A stretch of 64,000 bases of DNA from JBQSUQ01 sp052384575 (GTDB taxonomy: Bacteria; Pseudomonadota; Gammaproteobacteria; Enterobacterales; Pasteurellaceae), in NCBI GenBank assembly GCA_052384575.1, contig JBQSUQ010000015.1; one strand, 5' to 3'. The position numbers and the translations under genes were made by a program. The notes beneath the pieces are model-generated. The model searched no databases, had not been told where the DNA came from, and saw only the letters and a program-made list of their open reading frames with translations. Positions 63,264 through 64,000 of this stretch are shown here, piece by piece. Each line of letters begins with the position of its first letter. The first letter of the stretch is position 1.

Positions 63264-63285
63264 AAGTGGGCTATAAAGCCCACTT
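63264..63285 (+). other. Hairpin between carbamate kinase and the permease gene
   Basis: AAGTGGGCT/AGCCCACTT forms a perfect 9-bp stem with a 4-nt loop. CTACCTTATAAT follows rather than a T-run. TATAAT at 63291-63296 could be a promoter -10 for the permease. Confidence 0.45.
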
Positions 63286-63362
63286 CTACCTTATAATCAA
63301 TTTAAGGGTCAGAAGAGAAATCTCGTTCTATTCTCTGTTTTCGGCTTTCTTAAGGTGTAAAA

Positions 63363-64000
63363 ATGGAAATTCCAGTTAATTTTTTCATGTGGATCATGGC
63401 ATTTTTGCCAATTATCGCATTAGTCATTTTGATGGTGAAATTCAAATGGGGTGCAACAGAAGCCGCACCAGTTGGATTGCTTATCGCTATATTTACCGGC
63501 TTATTTTTCTATAAAGCCGACATTTCTTTGATCGCAATTGAATCTGCTAAAGGTATTTGGTATGCAATTGTGATTTTACTCATTGTTTGGACCGCAGTAT
63601 TAATGTACCAAGTGAGTGAAGGCGCTCGCGCATTCTTAGTGATCCGCGAAGGCATGAGTAAATTATTCCCAAATGAATTATTACTTGTCATGACAATGGG
63701 ATGGATTTTTGAAAGTTTCCTACAAGGGATCACTGGTTTTGGTGTGCCCGTTGCCGTAGGCGCCCCGTTGTTGATCGGAATCGGTGTTCGTCCATTATGG
63801 GCCGTCGTATTACCTTTATTAGGACAAGCTTGGGGGAACACATTTGGTACTCTGGCGGCAGCTTGGGATGCACTTGCAGGATCAGCAGGCATTGAAGTGG
63901 GCAGTTCTCATTATTTTTTAACCGCACTTTGGACTTCAGCATTCCTTTGGATGTGGATTGTGGTAACAGGCCTAGCGATCTCTTGGTTCTATGGTCGAGG
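63363..64000 (+). CDS. Lactate-permease-family transporter, N-terminal part
   Basis: The reading frame from ATG 63363 runs off the window end. About 212 codons are present, with several membrane helices and the LctP family motif FLQGITGFGVPVAVGAPLLIGIGV. Family members move L-lactate, D-lactate or glycolate with protons. Placement after an operon that produces oxamate, a close analogue of pyruvate and lactate, suggests transport of oxamate or another two- or three-carbon acid; this is inference. Confidence 0.85.
   Translation, partial: MEIPVNFFMWIMAFLPIIALVILMVKFKWGATEAAPVGLLIAIFTGLFFYKADISLIAIESAKGIWYAIVILLIVWTAVLMYQVSEGARAFLVIREGMSKLFPNELLLVMTMGWIFESFLQGITGFGVPVAVGAPLLIGIGVRPLWAVVLPLLGQAWGNTFGTLAAAWDALAGSAGIEVGSSHYFLTALWTSAFLWMWIVVTGLAISWFYGR

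Larger units (their letters stand above)
1..64000. repeat. hin-type DNA uptake sequences (AAGTGCGGT), dispersed
   Basis: Exact 9-mers on either strand begin at: 236, 2755, 4010, 5327, 5803, 6788, 8904, 10145, 11458, 12417, 14430, 14476, 16998, 17014, 18952, 18997, 21040, 22020, 23477, 24753, 25358, 25680, 26252, 27390, 28276, 28984, 31040, 31056, 32136, 33561, 34864, 35338, 36246, 37714, 39559, 41015, 41437, 43747, 45797, 47059, 47076, 48334, 49643, 49672, 52669, 52819, 56388, 56964, 60250 and 63921. They bias DNA uptake toward kin in naturally competent Pasteurellaceae. Inverted pairs often double as terminators. Hand count, so a few may be missed. Confidence 0.9.

Noticed and set aside
1..64000. 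CRISPR array, prophage, toxin-antitoxin pair or defence island
   Set aside because: I looked for regularly spaced repeats, phage structural genes and small paired toxin genes and found none; the window is housekeeping plus one metabolic region.

Overview
The window is Pasteurellaceae chromosome, AT-rich throughout. The clearest sign is the hin-type DNA uptake sequence AAGTGCGGT: my hand count finds about 50 exact 9-mers on both strands, close to the density known for Haemophilus influenzae. The gene families and the Skp-BamA-RseP-CdsA-UppS-Dxr-Frr-PyrH-Tsf-RpsB order fit the Haemophilus/Aggregatibacter/Rodentibacter/Pasteurella group. I do not name a species.

Layout. 1-12.3 kb: envelope biogenesis and translation genes, almost all on the minus strand (skp, bamA, rseP, cdsA, uppS, dxr, a small membrane protein, frr, pyrH, tsf, rpsB), interrupted by one plus-strand phosphoethanolamine-transferase-like gene. 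12.5-20.3 kb: proteostasis block ppiD, lon, clpX, clpP, tig. 20.5-34.8 kb: mixed housekeeping genes: a BON/LysM protein, a zinc peptidase, folB, plsY-mltG-tmk-holB-tatD, a DUF1523 protein, folA, a CBS/CorC membrane protein, ligA, zipA, cysZ, pilW, rlmN. 34.9-41.6 kb: complete cytochrome c maturation operon ccmABCDEFGHI on the minus strand, with NarP-like and FNR-like sites upstream. 42-47 kb: leuABCD, preceded by a readable leucine leader peptide and attenuator.

47.3-64 kb is the accessory part: a ureide (allantoin) catabolic region. It holds a cytosine-deaminase-like amidohydrolase, a dicarboxylate-type symporter, a mirror-image pair of allantoinase/NCS1-permease modules around a DUF2877 (YlbF/AllH) gene, an alpha/beta hydrolase, and then an apparent operon: ureidoglycine aminohydrolase (allE), ureidoglycolate dehydrogenase (allD), a single-polypeptide FdrA-YlbE fusion, carbamate kinase, and a lactate-permease-family transporter cut by the window end. 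Together these describe uptake of a ureide, ring opening, conversion through ureidoglycine and ureidoglycolate to oxalurate, carbamoyl transfer to give oxamate plus carbamoyl phosphate, and ATP formation by carbamate kinase. Allantoate amidohydrolase (allC), the step between allantoinase and allE, is absent from the window, as is any transcriptional regulator.

After start-codon correction the only stretch above 300 bases without a gene is 41624-41993, the divergent ccm/leu control region. I saw no tRNA, rRNA, CRISPR array, insertion sequence or prophage.
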